Shown in pieces: positions 26,030 to 35,864 of a stretch of 64,000 nucleotides of DNA. Location: positions 60,833 to 124,832 of the forward strand of contig NZ_JSXI01000067.1 in NCBI RefSeq assembly GCF_000803065.1, in the 5' to 3' direction. Numbering within the stretch: position 1 is the stretch's first letter; every line of letters begins with the position of its first letter. The translations under genes were made by a program, and so were the position numbers. The notes under the pieces were generated by a model. It was not told where the DNA came from, searched no databases, and was given only the letters and a program-made list of their open reading frames with translations. Origin of the DNA: Sphingomonas sp. ERG5. Its GTDB lineage: Bacteria; Pseudomonadota; Alphaproteobacteria; Sphingomonadales; Sphingomonadaceae.

Positions 26030-27043
26030 ATGACCGACGTCGAACCCGGCGAGGAAGCCACACTTTTCCCCAAGACGGCGGGGGAAAGGTTGCGCGACGC
26101 GCGTGAAGGGCAAGGCCTGTCGCTGGCCGAGATCGCCTCGCGGACGCGCATTCCGATCCGCCAGCTCGAAGCGATCGAAACGGGCAATTTCGCGGCGCTG
26201 CCATCGGTCACCTATTCGGTCGGTTTCGCCAAGGCCTATGCGCGCGCGGTCGGCCTCGACGAAGTCGCGATCGCGCGCGAAGTGCGCAGCCAGAACGAGG
26301 AAGGCGTGCGGCGTACCGAATATGAGGCCTATGAGATCAACGATCCGTCGCGCAATCCGACCAGCGGCGTCGTGATCGTTTCGGTGGTGGTGACGCTGTT
26401 GCTGATCGTCGCGGTCGGCCTGTGGTACGGGACGACCCTGTTCCGTGGCGAGGACCCGACATCGGTCGCGCCGGTCGCTGAAAACCAGATCGCGCCCGCC
26501 CCGGTGGCCGCACCGGCGCCAACACCGGTTGCGCCGGCCGGCGGCCAGGTCACGCTGGTCGCCACCGATGAGGTGTGGCTGCGCGTTTATGATGCGAACA
26601 AGAAGACGCTGTTCGAAAGCACGATGAAGGCAGGCGACCGTTATGACGTGCCGGCCGACGCGAATGGCCCGATGATCAATATCGGCCGGCCCGACAAGGT
26701 GCAGGTGCTGCTCAACGGATCGCAGCTGCCGCCGCTCGGCGATGGCCGGGTGGCGATCAAGGATGTCGGGGTCAGCGCCGCGGTGCTCAATGCGCGGGTC
26801 AATGGCGTGTCGGTGCCCACGCCGCCCACGGCAATGCTGCAAAGCGGTAACGGGCCGCAAAGCGGTAACGGGCCGCAAAGTGGCAACGGGCCCCAAAATG
26901 GCAATGGATCGTCGACAAGCTCATCGCGGCGAAATGCCGAGAGGCGCCCGACGCCGCCGCCGACGACGACCACGCCCGCGACGCCGATCGAGCCGCTCGC
27001 CACCTCTCCTGCGCCGGCGGCATCGCCGGCGACTGCTCCTTAA
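26030..27043 (+). CDS. RodZ-like HTH membrane protein with DUF4115 domain
   Basis: A 337-residue bitopic inner-membrane protein. An N-terminal Xre-type HTH_25 domain (about 20-85, ERLRDAREGQGLSLAEIASR) faces the cytoplasm, one transmembrane helix follows (about 113-136), and a periplasmic DUF4115 beta-domain (about 175-250). The C-terminal tail holds near-perfect repeats of QSGNGP and a proline/threonine-rich end. The layout matches RodZ, which links MreB to the wall machinery, though many alphaproteobacterial members are not tested. The ATG at 26030 follows GGAGA; the open frame upstream lacks support. Confidence 0.85.
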   Translation: MTDVEPGEEATLFPKTAGERLRDAREGQGLSLAEIASRTRIPIRQLEAIETGNFAALPSVTYSVGFAKAYARAVGLDEVAIAREVRSQNEEGVRRTEYEAYEINDPSRNPTSGVVIVSVVVTLLLIVAVGLWYGTTLFRGEDPTSVAPVAENQIAPAPVAAPAPTPVAPAGGQVTLVATDEVWLRVYDANKKTLFESTMKAGDRYDVPADANGPMINIGRPDKVQVLLNGSQLPPLGDGRVAIKDVGVSAAVLNARVNGVSVPTPPTAMLQSGNGPQSGNGPQSGNGPQNGNGSSTSSSRRNAERRPTPPPTTTTPATPIEPLATSPAPAASPATAP

Positions 27044-27103
27044 GGCTGGCGACAGGATGAAGATGTCAGCTATACCGCCCCATTCACTGCACCGGGGGGT
27101 GTC

Positions 27104-28066
27104 ATGCGTAACTATTTGACGACGGCTATTTTACTGATCGGGGTCGCGGTGATCCCGGGCACCGCCCTCGCGCAATCGGCGGTCGAGAACCGTGTCGAGC
27201 GGCTCGAGGGACAGATGCGCGCGGTTCAGCGCAAGGTTTTTCCGCCGCAGGGCAACAATCAGCTGATCCAGCCCGACATCGCGCCGAACGACTATTCGAC
27301 GCCGTCCACCGGCGCGCCATCGGGTAGTCCGCTCAGCGACCTGACCGCGCGGGTCGATGCGCTCGAATCGCAATTGAGCGGGCTGACCGGCCAGATCGAA
27401 CAGCTCCAGTTCAAGGGCCGCCAGCTCGATGAGGGTTTTGCCGCCTATAAGCGCGCCACTGACGCGCGACTGAAGGCGCTGGAGGGCACCGCCGCCCCGG
27501 CCGATACGACGGCGATCGATACGCCGCCGGTCGCGGCCGTCACGCCGAAGCCGCCTGCGACCAGGCCGGGGGCGACCAGGCCGGTCACACCGACCACCGC
27601 GCCGACGCCGGCCGCCGCCAAGGATCCGGCCCGCGCCGAGCGCGTTGCGGCAATCGAAAAGCCCGCCACCGAAGATGCCGGCGAGGACCTGTATAATTAC
27701 GGCTACCGACTGTGGGAGGCGAAGCTCTACCCCGAGGCCGAGGTGCAGTTCAAAACGCTGGTCAAGGATTATCCGCAGCATCGCCGCATCAGCCGTGCGC
27801 AGAACATGCTTGGCCGGGCGCTGCTCGATGGCGGCAAGCCGAACCTCGCGATCCTCGCCTTCTACGACAATTACCGCAAGATGCCGAAGGGCGACCGCGC
27901 GCATGAGAGCCTGTTCTACCTCGCCCAGGCGCTGGTGAAGCTCAACAAGCCGGCGGCCGAGGTGTGCAAGGTCTATGACGAGCTCGAGGATGTCTATCCC
28001 GACAAGCTCTCGCCGCAGATGAAGGCCGATGTCGCGCGCGGTCGTGTCACCTCCAAATGCAAATGA
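27104..28066 (+). CDS. cpoB: Tol-Pal cell division coordinator CpoB/YbgF
   Basis: A 320-residue periplasmic protein. A signal peptide (to ALAQS) is followed by a trimerising coiled coil (NRVERLEGQMRAVQRKV, then VDALESQLSGLTGQIEQLQFKG), a proline/threonine-rich linker (about 160-205) and C-terminal TPR repeats from DLYNYGYRLWEAKLYPEAEV. CpoB coordinates outer-membrane constriction with septal wall synthesis. The other tol genes are not in the window. tilS starts inside its 3' end. Confidence 0.9.
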   Translation: MRNYLTTAILLIGVAVIPGTALAQSAVENRVERLEGQMRAVQRKVFPPQGNNQLIQPDIAPNDYSTPSTGAPSGSPLSDLTARVDALESQLSGLTGQIEQLQFKGRQLDEGFAAYKRATDARLKALEGTAAPADTTAIDTPPVAAVTPKPPATRPGATRPVTPTTAPTPAAAKDPARAERVAAIEKPATEDAGEDLYNYGYRLWEAKLYPEAEVQFKTLVKDYPQHRRISRAQNMLGRALLDGGKPNLAILAFYDNYRKMPKGDRAHESLFYLAQALVKLNKPAAEVCKVYDELEDVYPDKLSPQMKADVARGRVTSKCK

Positions 28067-29072
28067 GGTGACGTTGGCGGCCGAACGGATCGCGCGCGCT
28101 GCGTGCGATCTGGCGGCGGCCCTGCGGCGGCCGGTCCAGCCGGATGACCGGCTGGCGCTGGCCGTGTCCGGCGGCCCGGACAGCATGGCGATGCTGGCAT
28201 TGCTCGCGACGGCCTTTCCGGGACAGGTGATCGCCGCGACGGTCGATCACGGCCTCAGGCCCGAGGGGGCGGCGGAGGCGGCGATGGTCGCCGCCTATTG
28301 CGCCACGCAGGACGTGCCGCATGCCGTTCTGACTCTCGCCACCGCAATCGGCCCCGCCAATATCCAGGCCGCTGCGCGCGACGCACGCTATCTTGCGCTT
28401 CGCGGCTGGGCGACCGGGGCCGGTGCGACACTGCTCGCCACTGCGCATCATGCCGATGATCAGGCGGAAACCTTTCTGATGCGCGCCGCGCGCGGGTCAG
28501 GCCTGTCGGGGCTTGCGGCGATCCGCCCGGCTCAGCGCGTCGGTGCCGATCCGGAACGGGGCCTCATGCTGGTCCGCCCTTTTCTCGGCTGGCGCCGTGC
28601 CGATCTGCGGCGCGTCGCCGAAACCTGGTCGCTGCCTTTTGTCGACGATCCGAGCAATGCCAATGCGCGATTCGACCGGACGCGCTTTCGCACCTTGCTG
28701 CGCGAGGCGCCGTGGCTCGATGCCGGCCAGATCGCGCTTTCCGCGGGCTATCTCGCCGAGGCCGATCATGATCTGCGCGCGCTTGAACAATGGCTATGGG
28801 TGAGCCGCGCTTTGCCCGGTGACGCCGAAACGCTGCGGATTGATGTCACCGCCCTGCCGCGCGAGGTCCGTCGCCGTCTTGCGCGAATCGCCATCGCCAA
28901 AGCGCGGGCCGAAATGGGTATTTCCGCGCCGAAATGGTCGCCTGCGACCAATATCGAGGCGCTGCTCGATGCGCTCGACGCCGGAAAATCGGCGACTCAA
29001 GGGGGCGTTCTGGCCTCGGCCAAGGGCGGAATCTGGCAATTTCGCGTGGCTCCGCCGCGCCGAACGCACTGA
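28029..29072 (+). CDS. tilS: tRNA(Ile)-lysidine synthetase
   Basis: A 347-residue N-type ATP pyrophosphatase that adds lysine to C34 of the AUA-decoding isoleucine tRNA, an essential step. The PP-loop SGGPDS is at residues 47-52, with TVDHGLRPEGAAEA and ATAHHADDQAETFLMRAARGSGLSGLA following, and the substrate region FVDDPSNANARFDRTRFR. The start at 28029 overlaps cpoB by 38 bases; a GTG at 28071, just past the cpoB stop, is possible. Confidence 0.93.
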   Translation: MSRAVVSPPNANEVTLAAERIARAACDLAAALRRPVQPDDRLALAVSGGPDSMAMLALLATAFPGQVIAATVDHGLRPEGAAEAAMVAAYCATQDVPHAVLTLATAIGPANIQAAARDARYLALRGWATGAGATLLATAHHADDQAETFLMRAARGSGLSGLAAIRPAQRVGADPERGLMLVRPFLGWRRADLRRVAETWSLPFVDDPSNANARFDRTRFRTLLREAPWLDAGQIALSAGYLAEADHDLRALEQWLWVSRALPGDAETLRIDVTALPREVRRRLARIAIAKARAEMGISAPKWSPATNIEALLDALDAGKSATQGGVLASAKGGIWQFRVAPPRRTH

Positions 29073-29151
29073 TAAACCCGACTCCTGCGTCTGTTCCATT
29101 GCCATTAACCTCGCATCGCCTATCTTGTGATCTCGAAAGGTATGCGCAGCG

Positions 29152-31110
<1,959 letters not shown>

Positions 31111-31165
31111 GGCGATCCTGCTGATACCACCCGGATACGACCTTGTCGTATCGCGATGACGAATG

Positions 31166-31199
31166 ACCCCTTTCCGGCTCGGGCCGGGAAGGGGTTTTT
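31166..31199 (+). terminator. Rho-independent terminator after ftsH
   Basis: ACCCCTTTCCGGC and GCCGGGAAGGGGT pair with one imperfect position over a short loop, followed by TTTTT at 31195-31199. Confidence 0.85.
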
Positions 31200-31231
31200 C
31201 GTGGTCAGGTGGGCGGCGCGGATCGTGCCCG

Positions 31232-31252
31232 GCCCCGGACCTGATCCGGGGC
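31232..31252. repeat. Short palindrome GCCCCGGA-CCTGA-TCCGGGGC
   Basis: A perfect 8-bp stem in the gap between ftsH and the DUF3667 gene. This motif type recurs as a dispersed palindrome in sphingomonads; no other role is visible. Confidence 0.45.
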
Positions 31253-31345
31253 GTCAACATCCTGATTCGGATCCGTCGCATGACAGGCCCGTCATGCCTG
31301 TCGGTGCAAGGCTCGGGGCGGGGTGGCCCCGCTCGACGCCGCGCG

Positions 31346-32422
31346 TCAGACCGCGGACGTGCTGGCGATCGCCATGAAGAACAGGAGGGCCGCGACATAA
31401 GCGGAGACGACCAGCGCACATGTCCGCCACAATGCGCTGAACCGGGTCAGGCCATAGGCGCCCTTTAGCTGCTTATACATGTGGAATGGCGGGCCGAACA
31501 GGAACACCAGGACGATGATCGCCGTCGGCAGTCCCAGCGCGCTGCCGATGCTCAGGCCGACCACGCCCAGCGTCATCGCCGACAATGAATAGATCGCGAA
31601 GATCGCATGGTCGTACGGCCCGACATCGCGGCGGAACGCGAACAACAGCCAGATGAACGGCAAGGAGATCGGGATCAGCGCCCAGCTGAACTTATAGGCG
31701 TTCGATTGCAGCTTGTAGAAGAAGAGTCCCGGTTCCTTGCCCACCTTCTGGACGCGCGTGTCGAGCCATCCATTGCCCGTCTGGGCCAATTGGATCGTCA
31801 CCGGTTCGGGCAGTTTACCCTCGGTGATGCCATGGGCCATGGTCAGGCCCTTGATGTCGCCGCGCACATCCTCAAGGCGTTCGTCGATCCGCTCGGTATC
31901 GCCGCCGCGCGCGACCGCCGCGTCCCGCTGTTTGACCAGCCGCGCCTCGCGCTTCTTCTCCTTGTCGATTTCCGCGGACAGTTCGGCGATGCCGCTCTTG
32001 CCATTATGCGCCACCGTCGTGCCATGGCCGAACGGGCCGCCGACCATCCCGAAGGTCGCGACCATCAGGAACACCGAGAACAGGAACAGCGCCAGCGGCG
32101 AGACGAAGCGCATCCGCTCGCCCGCGATATAACGGCGGGTGAGCGCTCCGGGCCGCATGAACAGCATCGGCAGGGTGCGCCAGATCTTGCCCTCGAAATG
32201 GAACACGCCGTGCAGCAGGTCGTGGAACAGCGAGTGAAGATTGCGGTGCACATGCGCGTTCTGCCCGCAATGATGGCAATGATCGCCGATCAGCGCGGTC
32301 CCGCAATTGAGGCACGGGCCATGGCCCGCGCCGTCATGCGTTCCGGTGCTTCCCGGTGCGATGGCGTGCCCGATCAGGGCACCCGTGGCGATGTCGCCGA
32401 CTGCTTCGATTTCCCCCGTCAT
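31346..32422 (-). CDS. DUF3667 zinc-ribbon membrane protein
   Basis: A 358-residue protein with an N-terminal zinc ribbon (CLNCGTALIGDHCHHCGQ), the DUF3667 region FHFEGKIWRTLPMLFMRPG then RRYIAGERMRFVSPLALFLFSVFLM, a charged central coiled segment rich in K/R/E, and about four more C-terminal transmembrane helices. Function unknown; the ribbon suggests metal or nucleic-acid/protein contact on the cytoplasmic side. The start MTGEIEAVGD at 32422 matches the family better than the ATG pair at 32440/32443. Divergent from proA. Confidence 0.82.
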   Translation of the reverse strand: MTGEIEAVGDIATGALIGHAIAPGSTGTHDGAGHGPCLNCGTALIGDHCHHCGQNAHVHRNLHSLFHDLLHGVFHFEGKIWRTLPMLFMRPGALTRRYIAGERMRFVSPLALFLFSVFLMVATFGMVGGPFGHGTTVAHNGKSGIAELSAEIDKEKKREARLVKQRDAAVARGGDTERIDERLEDVRGDIKGLTMAHGITEGKLPEPVTIQLAQTGNGWLDTRVQKVGKEPGLFFYKLQSNAYKFSWALIPISLPFIWLLFAFRRDVGPYDHAIFAIYSLSAMTLGVVGLSIGSALGLPTAIIVLVFLFGPPFHMYKQLKGAYGLTRFSALWRTCALVVSAYVAALLFFMAIASTSAV

Positions 32423-32501
32423 CGCCGCTTCGAATAGCATCATGCCGGAGAAAGGCGATAGGGGTTTGGCCCTGCGCGGTGGTCGTGATAGCGACAGGAT
32501 C

Positions 32502-33773
32502 ATGGCTAGCACCGCGCTTGAGTTCGATCCCGTCTCGCTGATCGCCGATATGGGCGTTCGCGCCCGTAGCGCCGCGCGCACGGTCGCGGCTTTGCCAAGC
32601 GCGACCAAGGCGCGTGCACTCGACGCGGCGGCGGACCGGTTGCGCGTCGCGACGGCGGAGATTCTCGCCGCAAATGCGCGCGACATGGCGCATGGCCGCG
32701 AGATTGGCCTGTCGGACGCCATGCTCGACCGGCTGATGCTCGACGAAGCCAGAATCGAAGCGATGGCCGACGGCGTGGCGGCGATCGCTGCGTTGCGCGA
32801 TCCGGTCGGTGCGCTGATCGATGAAAGCCGGCGGCCCAATGGCCTGGTGCTGCGCCGCGTGCGCGTGCCGATCGGCGTCATTGGCATCATCTATGAAAGC
32901 CGGCCCAACGTCACCGCCGATGCGGCGGCGCTCTGCGTCAAGGCGGGTAATGCCGTCATCCTGCGCGGCGGATCGGAAGCCGCGCACAGCAATCGGGCGA
33001 TCCATGCCGCGTTCGTGGCCGGCCTGGACGAAGCCGGCTTGCCCGCCGACATCGCGCAACTCGTGCCGACCACCGACCGTGCCGCGGTTGGGGCGATGCT
33101 CACGGCCGAAGGGGTGATCGACCTGGTCGTGCCGCGTGGCGGCAAGAGCCTGGTCGCACGCGTCCAGGCCGAAGCGCGCGTGCCGGTGCTCGCGCATCTC
33201 GACGGCATCAACCATGTCTTCGTCCATGCCGCCGCCGACCCGACAATGGCGGCGCGTATCGTGGTCGATGCCAAGATGCGCCGCACCGGCATTTGCGGCG
33301 CGATGGAGACGCTGCTGATCGACCGCGACTATCCCGATGCCATTGGCCTGACGACGGCGCTTGCGGCGGCGGGATGCGAAGTGCGCGGCGATTCGGCGAT
33401 CCGCGCGCTCGATGCGTCGGTCGCCGTCGCCGATGCGGCCGATTGGGACACTGAATATCTCGACGCGATCGCGTCGGTCGCGATCGTCGATGGCCTTGAT
33501 GGCGCGATGGCGCATATCGCCGCGCATGGGTCGCATCATACCGATGCGATCGTCACGGCGGACGAAGCCGTGGCCGACCGTTTCATCGCCGGTGTCGATT
33601 CGGCGATCGTGCTGTGGAATGCCTCGACGCAGTTCGCCGATGGCGGCGAATTCGGCCTGGGCGCGGAAATCGGCATCGCCACCGGCCGCCTGCACGCGCG
33701 CGGCCCCGTCGCCCTCGAAGGGCTGACCACCTATAAATGGGTCGTGCGGGGCACGGGACAGGTGCGGGGTTGA
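32502..33773 (+). CDS. proA: Glutamate-5-semialdehyde dehydrogenase (gamma-glutamyl phosphate reductase)
   Basis: A 423-residue NADPH-dependent enzyme of proline synthesis. The catalytic cysteine is Cys265 in RTGICGAMETLLID; VIYESRPNVTADAAALCVKAGNAVILRGGSEA-type signatures are split between GVIGIIYESRPNVT and AVILRGGSEAAHSN. The ATG at 32502 follows AGGA and gives the usual N-terminus; the longer open frame is not supported. No proB nearby. A toxin-antitoxin pair lies between it and nadD. Confidence 0.95.
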   Translation: MASTALEFDPVSLIADMGVRARSAARTVAALPSATKARALDAAADRLRVATAEILAANARDMAHGREIGLSDAMLDRLMLDEARIEAMADGVAAIAALRDPVGALIDESRRPNGLVLRRVRVPIGVIGIIYESRPNVTADAAALCVKAGNAVILRGGSEAAHSNRAIHAAFVAGLDEAGLPADIAQLVPTTDRAAVGAMLTAEGVIDLVVPRGGKSLVARVQAEARVPVLAHLDGINHVFVHAAADPTMAARIVVDAKMRRTGICGAMETLLIDRDYPDAIGLTTALAAAGCEVRGDSAIRALDASVAVADAADWDTEYLDAIASVAIVDGLDGAMAHIAAHGSHHTDAIVTADEAVADRFIAGVDSAIVLWNASTQFADGGEFGLGAEIGIATGRLHARGPVALEGLTTYKWVVRGTGQVRG

Positions 33774-33778
33774 TCTGC

Positions 33779-33804
33779 TGTATCGAATGTATACATTGAA
33801 TACA
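33779..33804. promoter_or_regulatory. Operator-like palindrome upstream of the toxin-antitoxin pair
   Basis: A perfect 12-base palindrome AATGTATACATT (33786-33797) is embedded in a 26-base near-perfect one (outer arms TGTAT and ATACA, two mismatched base pairs between). The right edge touches the antitoxin ATG. This is the expected position for autorepression by a ribbon-helix-helix antitoxin. Confidence 0.7.
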
Positions 33805-34067
33805 TGGGCAAGACTTCAGTCGTCACCACCCGCCTTGATGCCGAGACCGTCGAACTGGTCGATCGCATCGTCGAAGCGCGTGGGCAAAGCCGTTCATGGT
33901 TCATTGCCCGCGTCGTGGGTGAGGCTGCCCGGCGCGAACAGGCGTTCCTGGATTTCGTGCAGCAAGGAATAGACGAGCTTGATCGCGGTGAAGGCATTCC
34001 ACACGATGTCGTGATGAGTGAACTCGATGCGATGATCGCGAAACATGAGGCGCGATGCCGCGACTGA
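33804..34067 (+). CDS. Ribbon-helix-helix antitoxin (ParD/CopG type)
   Basis: An 87-residue antitoxin. The N-terminal ribbon-helix-helix (MGKTSVVTTRLDAETVELVD, then RGQSRSWFIARVV) would bind DNA as a dimer, and the charged C-terminal tail (ELDRGEGIPHDVVMSELDAM) would wrap the toxin. It overlaps the toxin gene by 13 bases, the usual coupled arrangement. The palindrome just before its ATG is the likely operator. Confidence 0.88.
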   Translation: MGKTSVVTTRLDAETVELVDRIVEARGQSRSWFIARVVGEAARREQAFLDFVQQGIDELDRGEGIPHDVVMSELDAMIAKHEARCRD

Positions 34068-34351
34068 TCTGGTCGCCGTCATCGCTGGATGACCTGAAAG
34101 GCATTGACCGCTATCTCGCGCCACTTGATGGCGCCGCTGCTGGCCGGATCTTGCGGGCCATCCGTGCGACCGCCGAACGGCTGCGGGATTATCCCCGTAT
34201 CGGTCGCGCGATCGAGGAACGGTTTCATGTGCTCGGCGTGCGGACGACGCCTTATCTGCTGATCTATCGCATCATCGACACGGAAATCGAGATTGTTCGC
34301 ATCAGGCACGCCAGGGAGGATTGGCTGGGCGAAATCGAGGGCGAACTATGA
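34055..34351 (+). CDS. RelE/ParE superfamily toxin
   Basis: A 98-residue toxin with the ParE/RelE pattern: MPRLIWSPSSLDDLKGIDRYL at the N-terminus, RLRDYPRIGRAIEE in the middle and the C-terminal beta-strands YLLIYRIIDTEIEIVRIRHAREDW. ParE members poison gyrase and RelE members cut mRNA; sequence alone does not decide. Its stop overlaps the nadD start by four bases (ATGA), tying it to the housekeeping operon. Confidence 0.88.
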   Translation: MPRLIWSPSSLDDLKGIDRYLAPLDGAAAGRILRAIRATAERLRDYPRIGRAIEERFHVLGVRTTPYLLIYRIIDTEIEIVRIRHAREDWLGEIEGEL

Positions 34352-34965
34352 CCCGCATCGGCCTGCTCGGCGGTTCCTTCAATCCGGCGCATCGCGGGCA
34401 TCGCGCGATCAGCCTCGCCGCGCTCGACGCGCTCGGGCTCGACGAAGTGTGGTGGCTCGTCTCGCCGGGCAATCCGCTGAAGGATGCGGCGCGCGACATG
34501 GCGCCATTCGCTGTCCGCCTGGCTTCGGCGCGGGCGATGGCGCGGCATGCGCCGATCCGGCCGACCGATATCGAGCTGCGGCTCGGCACCCGCTATACTG
34601 CCGATACGCTCTACAAACTGGTCCGGCTTTACCCCAAAAAGCGCTTCATCTGGCTGATGGGCGGGGACAATCTCGCGCAATTCGATCAGTGGCGCGACTG
34701 GCGCGGCATTGCGCGTGAGGTTCCGATTGCGGTCATTGCCCGTCCGGGGTATGAGCATGCTGCCCGCGCGGCTCCCGCGATGGGTTGGTTGCGGCGCTTC
34801 ATCCGGCCCGCATACCAGGCAAAGAGCTGGACGACGTGGAGAATGCCGGCACTCGTGCTGTTGCGATTCCGCCCTGACCCCACCTCGGCGACCGGCCTGC
34901 GCAAGACCGATCCCGCCTGGCAACGGCGTTTCTTGCCGCAATCCGGATCAACACGCTCATCATAG
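34348..34965 (+). CDS. nadD: Nicotinate-nucleotide adenylyltransferase
   Basis: A 205-residue enzyme of NAD synthesis joining NaMN and ATP. GLLGGSFNPAHRGH holds the (H/T)xGH nucleotide motif, followed by DEVWWLVSPGNPLK, IWLMGGDNLAQFDQW and the C-terminal SATGLR that replaces the usual ISSTxxR. The ATG at 34348 overlaps the toxin stop. It precedes rsfS and rlmH, a standard order. Confidence 0.93.
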   Translation: MTRIGLLGGSFNPAHRGHRAISLAALDALGLDEVWWLVSPGNPLKDAARDMAPFAVRLASARAMARHAPIRPTDIELRLGTRYTADTLYKLVRLYPKKRFIWLMGGDNLAQFDQWRDWRGIAREVPIAVIARPGYEHAARAAPAMGWLRRFIRPAYQAKSWTTWRMPALVLLRFRPDPTSATGLRKTDPAWQRRFLPQSGSTRSS

Positions 34966-34973
34966 GAATCGTT

Positions 34974-35387
34974 TTGGCTTCAACTTCACCCGTCATTCGC
35001 GCGACCGACCCGGAAGAGGTCGAGGCGCTGCACAAGCTGGTCCTGGCTTCGCTCGACGACGATCAGGCGGTCGACACGATCTCCATCCCGCTCGCCGGCA
35101 AATCGTCGATCGCCGATCATATGGTGATCGCGAGCGGCCGGTCGACGCGTCAGGTCGCCTCGATGGCGTCGAAGCTCGCCGAGAAGATCAAGGGCGAACT
35201 CGGCCGCACGACGCGGATCGAAGGGCTGCCGACCGCAGACTGGGTGCTGATCGATGCCGGCGATGTGATCGTCCATCTGTTCCGCCCCGAAGTGCGCAGC
35301 TTCTACAATCTTGAGCGGATGTGGGCGTTCGGCGACGCACCGCCGGTGCCGACTGCGCCGGCGCTCGACGCCGATTCCGACGATTAA
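34974..35387 (+). CDS. rsfS: Ribosomal silencing factor RsfS
   Basis: A 137-residue RsfS/Iojap protein that binds L14 and blocks subunit joining under starvation. Core motifs: DISIPLAGKSSIADHMVIASGRSTRQ-like (DTISIPLAGKSSIADHMVI), RIEGLPTADWVLIDAGDVIVHLF and RSFYNLERMW. It uses a TTG start with AGGA about seven bases before. Follows nadD by eight bases. Confidence 0.93.
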   Translation: MASTSPVIRATDPEEVEALHKLVLASLDDDQAVDTISIPLAGKSSIADHMVIASGRSTRQVASMASKLAEKIKGELGRTTRIEGLPTADWVLIDAGDVIVHLFRPEVRSFYNLERMWAFGDAPPVPTAPALDADSDD

Positions 35388-35392
35388 GAGCT

Positions 35393-35423
35393 TTTGGAAA
35401 TGCGCTGAAAGCGCATTTCCAAA
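35393..35423. repeat. Perfect 14-bp hairpin between rsfS and rlmH
   Basis: TTTGGAAATGCGCT and AGCGCATTTCCAAA pair perfectly over a GAA loop, in the 49-base gap between rsfS and rlmH. No T-run follows. It may stabilise the upstream mRNA or be a dispersed repeat; CTCTAG just after it resembles the edge of the 18971-19106 element. Confidence 0.65.
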
Positions 35424-35436
35424 CGGACTCTAGGCC

Positions 35437-35859
35437 TTGCTGCTCCATATCGTCGCACGGGGTCGCATCGGGAAAAGCCCCGAGGCGGAACTGGTCGCGC
35501 GCTATCTGAAGCGATTGTCCTGGCCGACCAAGGTCACCGAGCTACCCGATACCGGTGGCAAATTGCCGGTGGTCGAATCGCAAACCCGCATCGTCATGCT
35601 TGACGAGACCGGCGAGGTGTTGCCCTCACGCGTTTTCGCCGAGAAGCTCGGACGCTGGCGCGACGATGGCGTGCGTGAAACGCGCTTCATGATCGGCGCG
35701 GCGGATGGTTTCGACGACGCCGATCGCGCAAAGGCCGATCTGCTGTTCTCATTCGGCCGCGCGACCTGGCCGCATATGCTCGCCCGCGCGATGCTCGCCG
35801 AACAATTATGGCGGGCGACCAGCATCCTTGCCAACCATCCCTATCACCGCGAAGGATAG
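35437..35859 (+). CDS. rlmH: 23S rRNA pseudouridine-1915 N3-methyltransferase RlmH
   Basis: A 140-residue SPOUT methyltransferase. The N-terminus MLLHIVARGRIGKSPEAELV and the C-terminal knot segment MIGAADGFDDADRAKADLLFSFGRATWPHMLARAMLAEQ are characteristic, ending in the near-invariant PYHREG. The start is TTG with no strong ribosome-binding site, so coupling or the upstream hairpin may matter. Confidence 0.95.
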   Translation: MLLHIVARGRIGKSPEAELVARYLKRLSWPTKVTELPDTGGKLPVVESQTRIVMLDETGEVLPSRVFAEKLGRWRDDGVRETRFMIGAADGFDDADRAKADLLFSFGRATWPHMLARAMLAEQLWRATSILANHPYHREG

Positions 35860-35864
35860 GCGGC

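Noticed and set aside
23363..26896. 1177-codon open frame on the minus strand
   Set aside because: It is opposite the clear ptsP and RodZ-like genes and reads as arginine/histidine-rich low-similarity protein, a normal GC-rich shadow.
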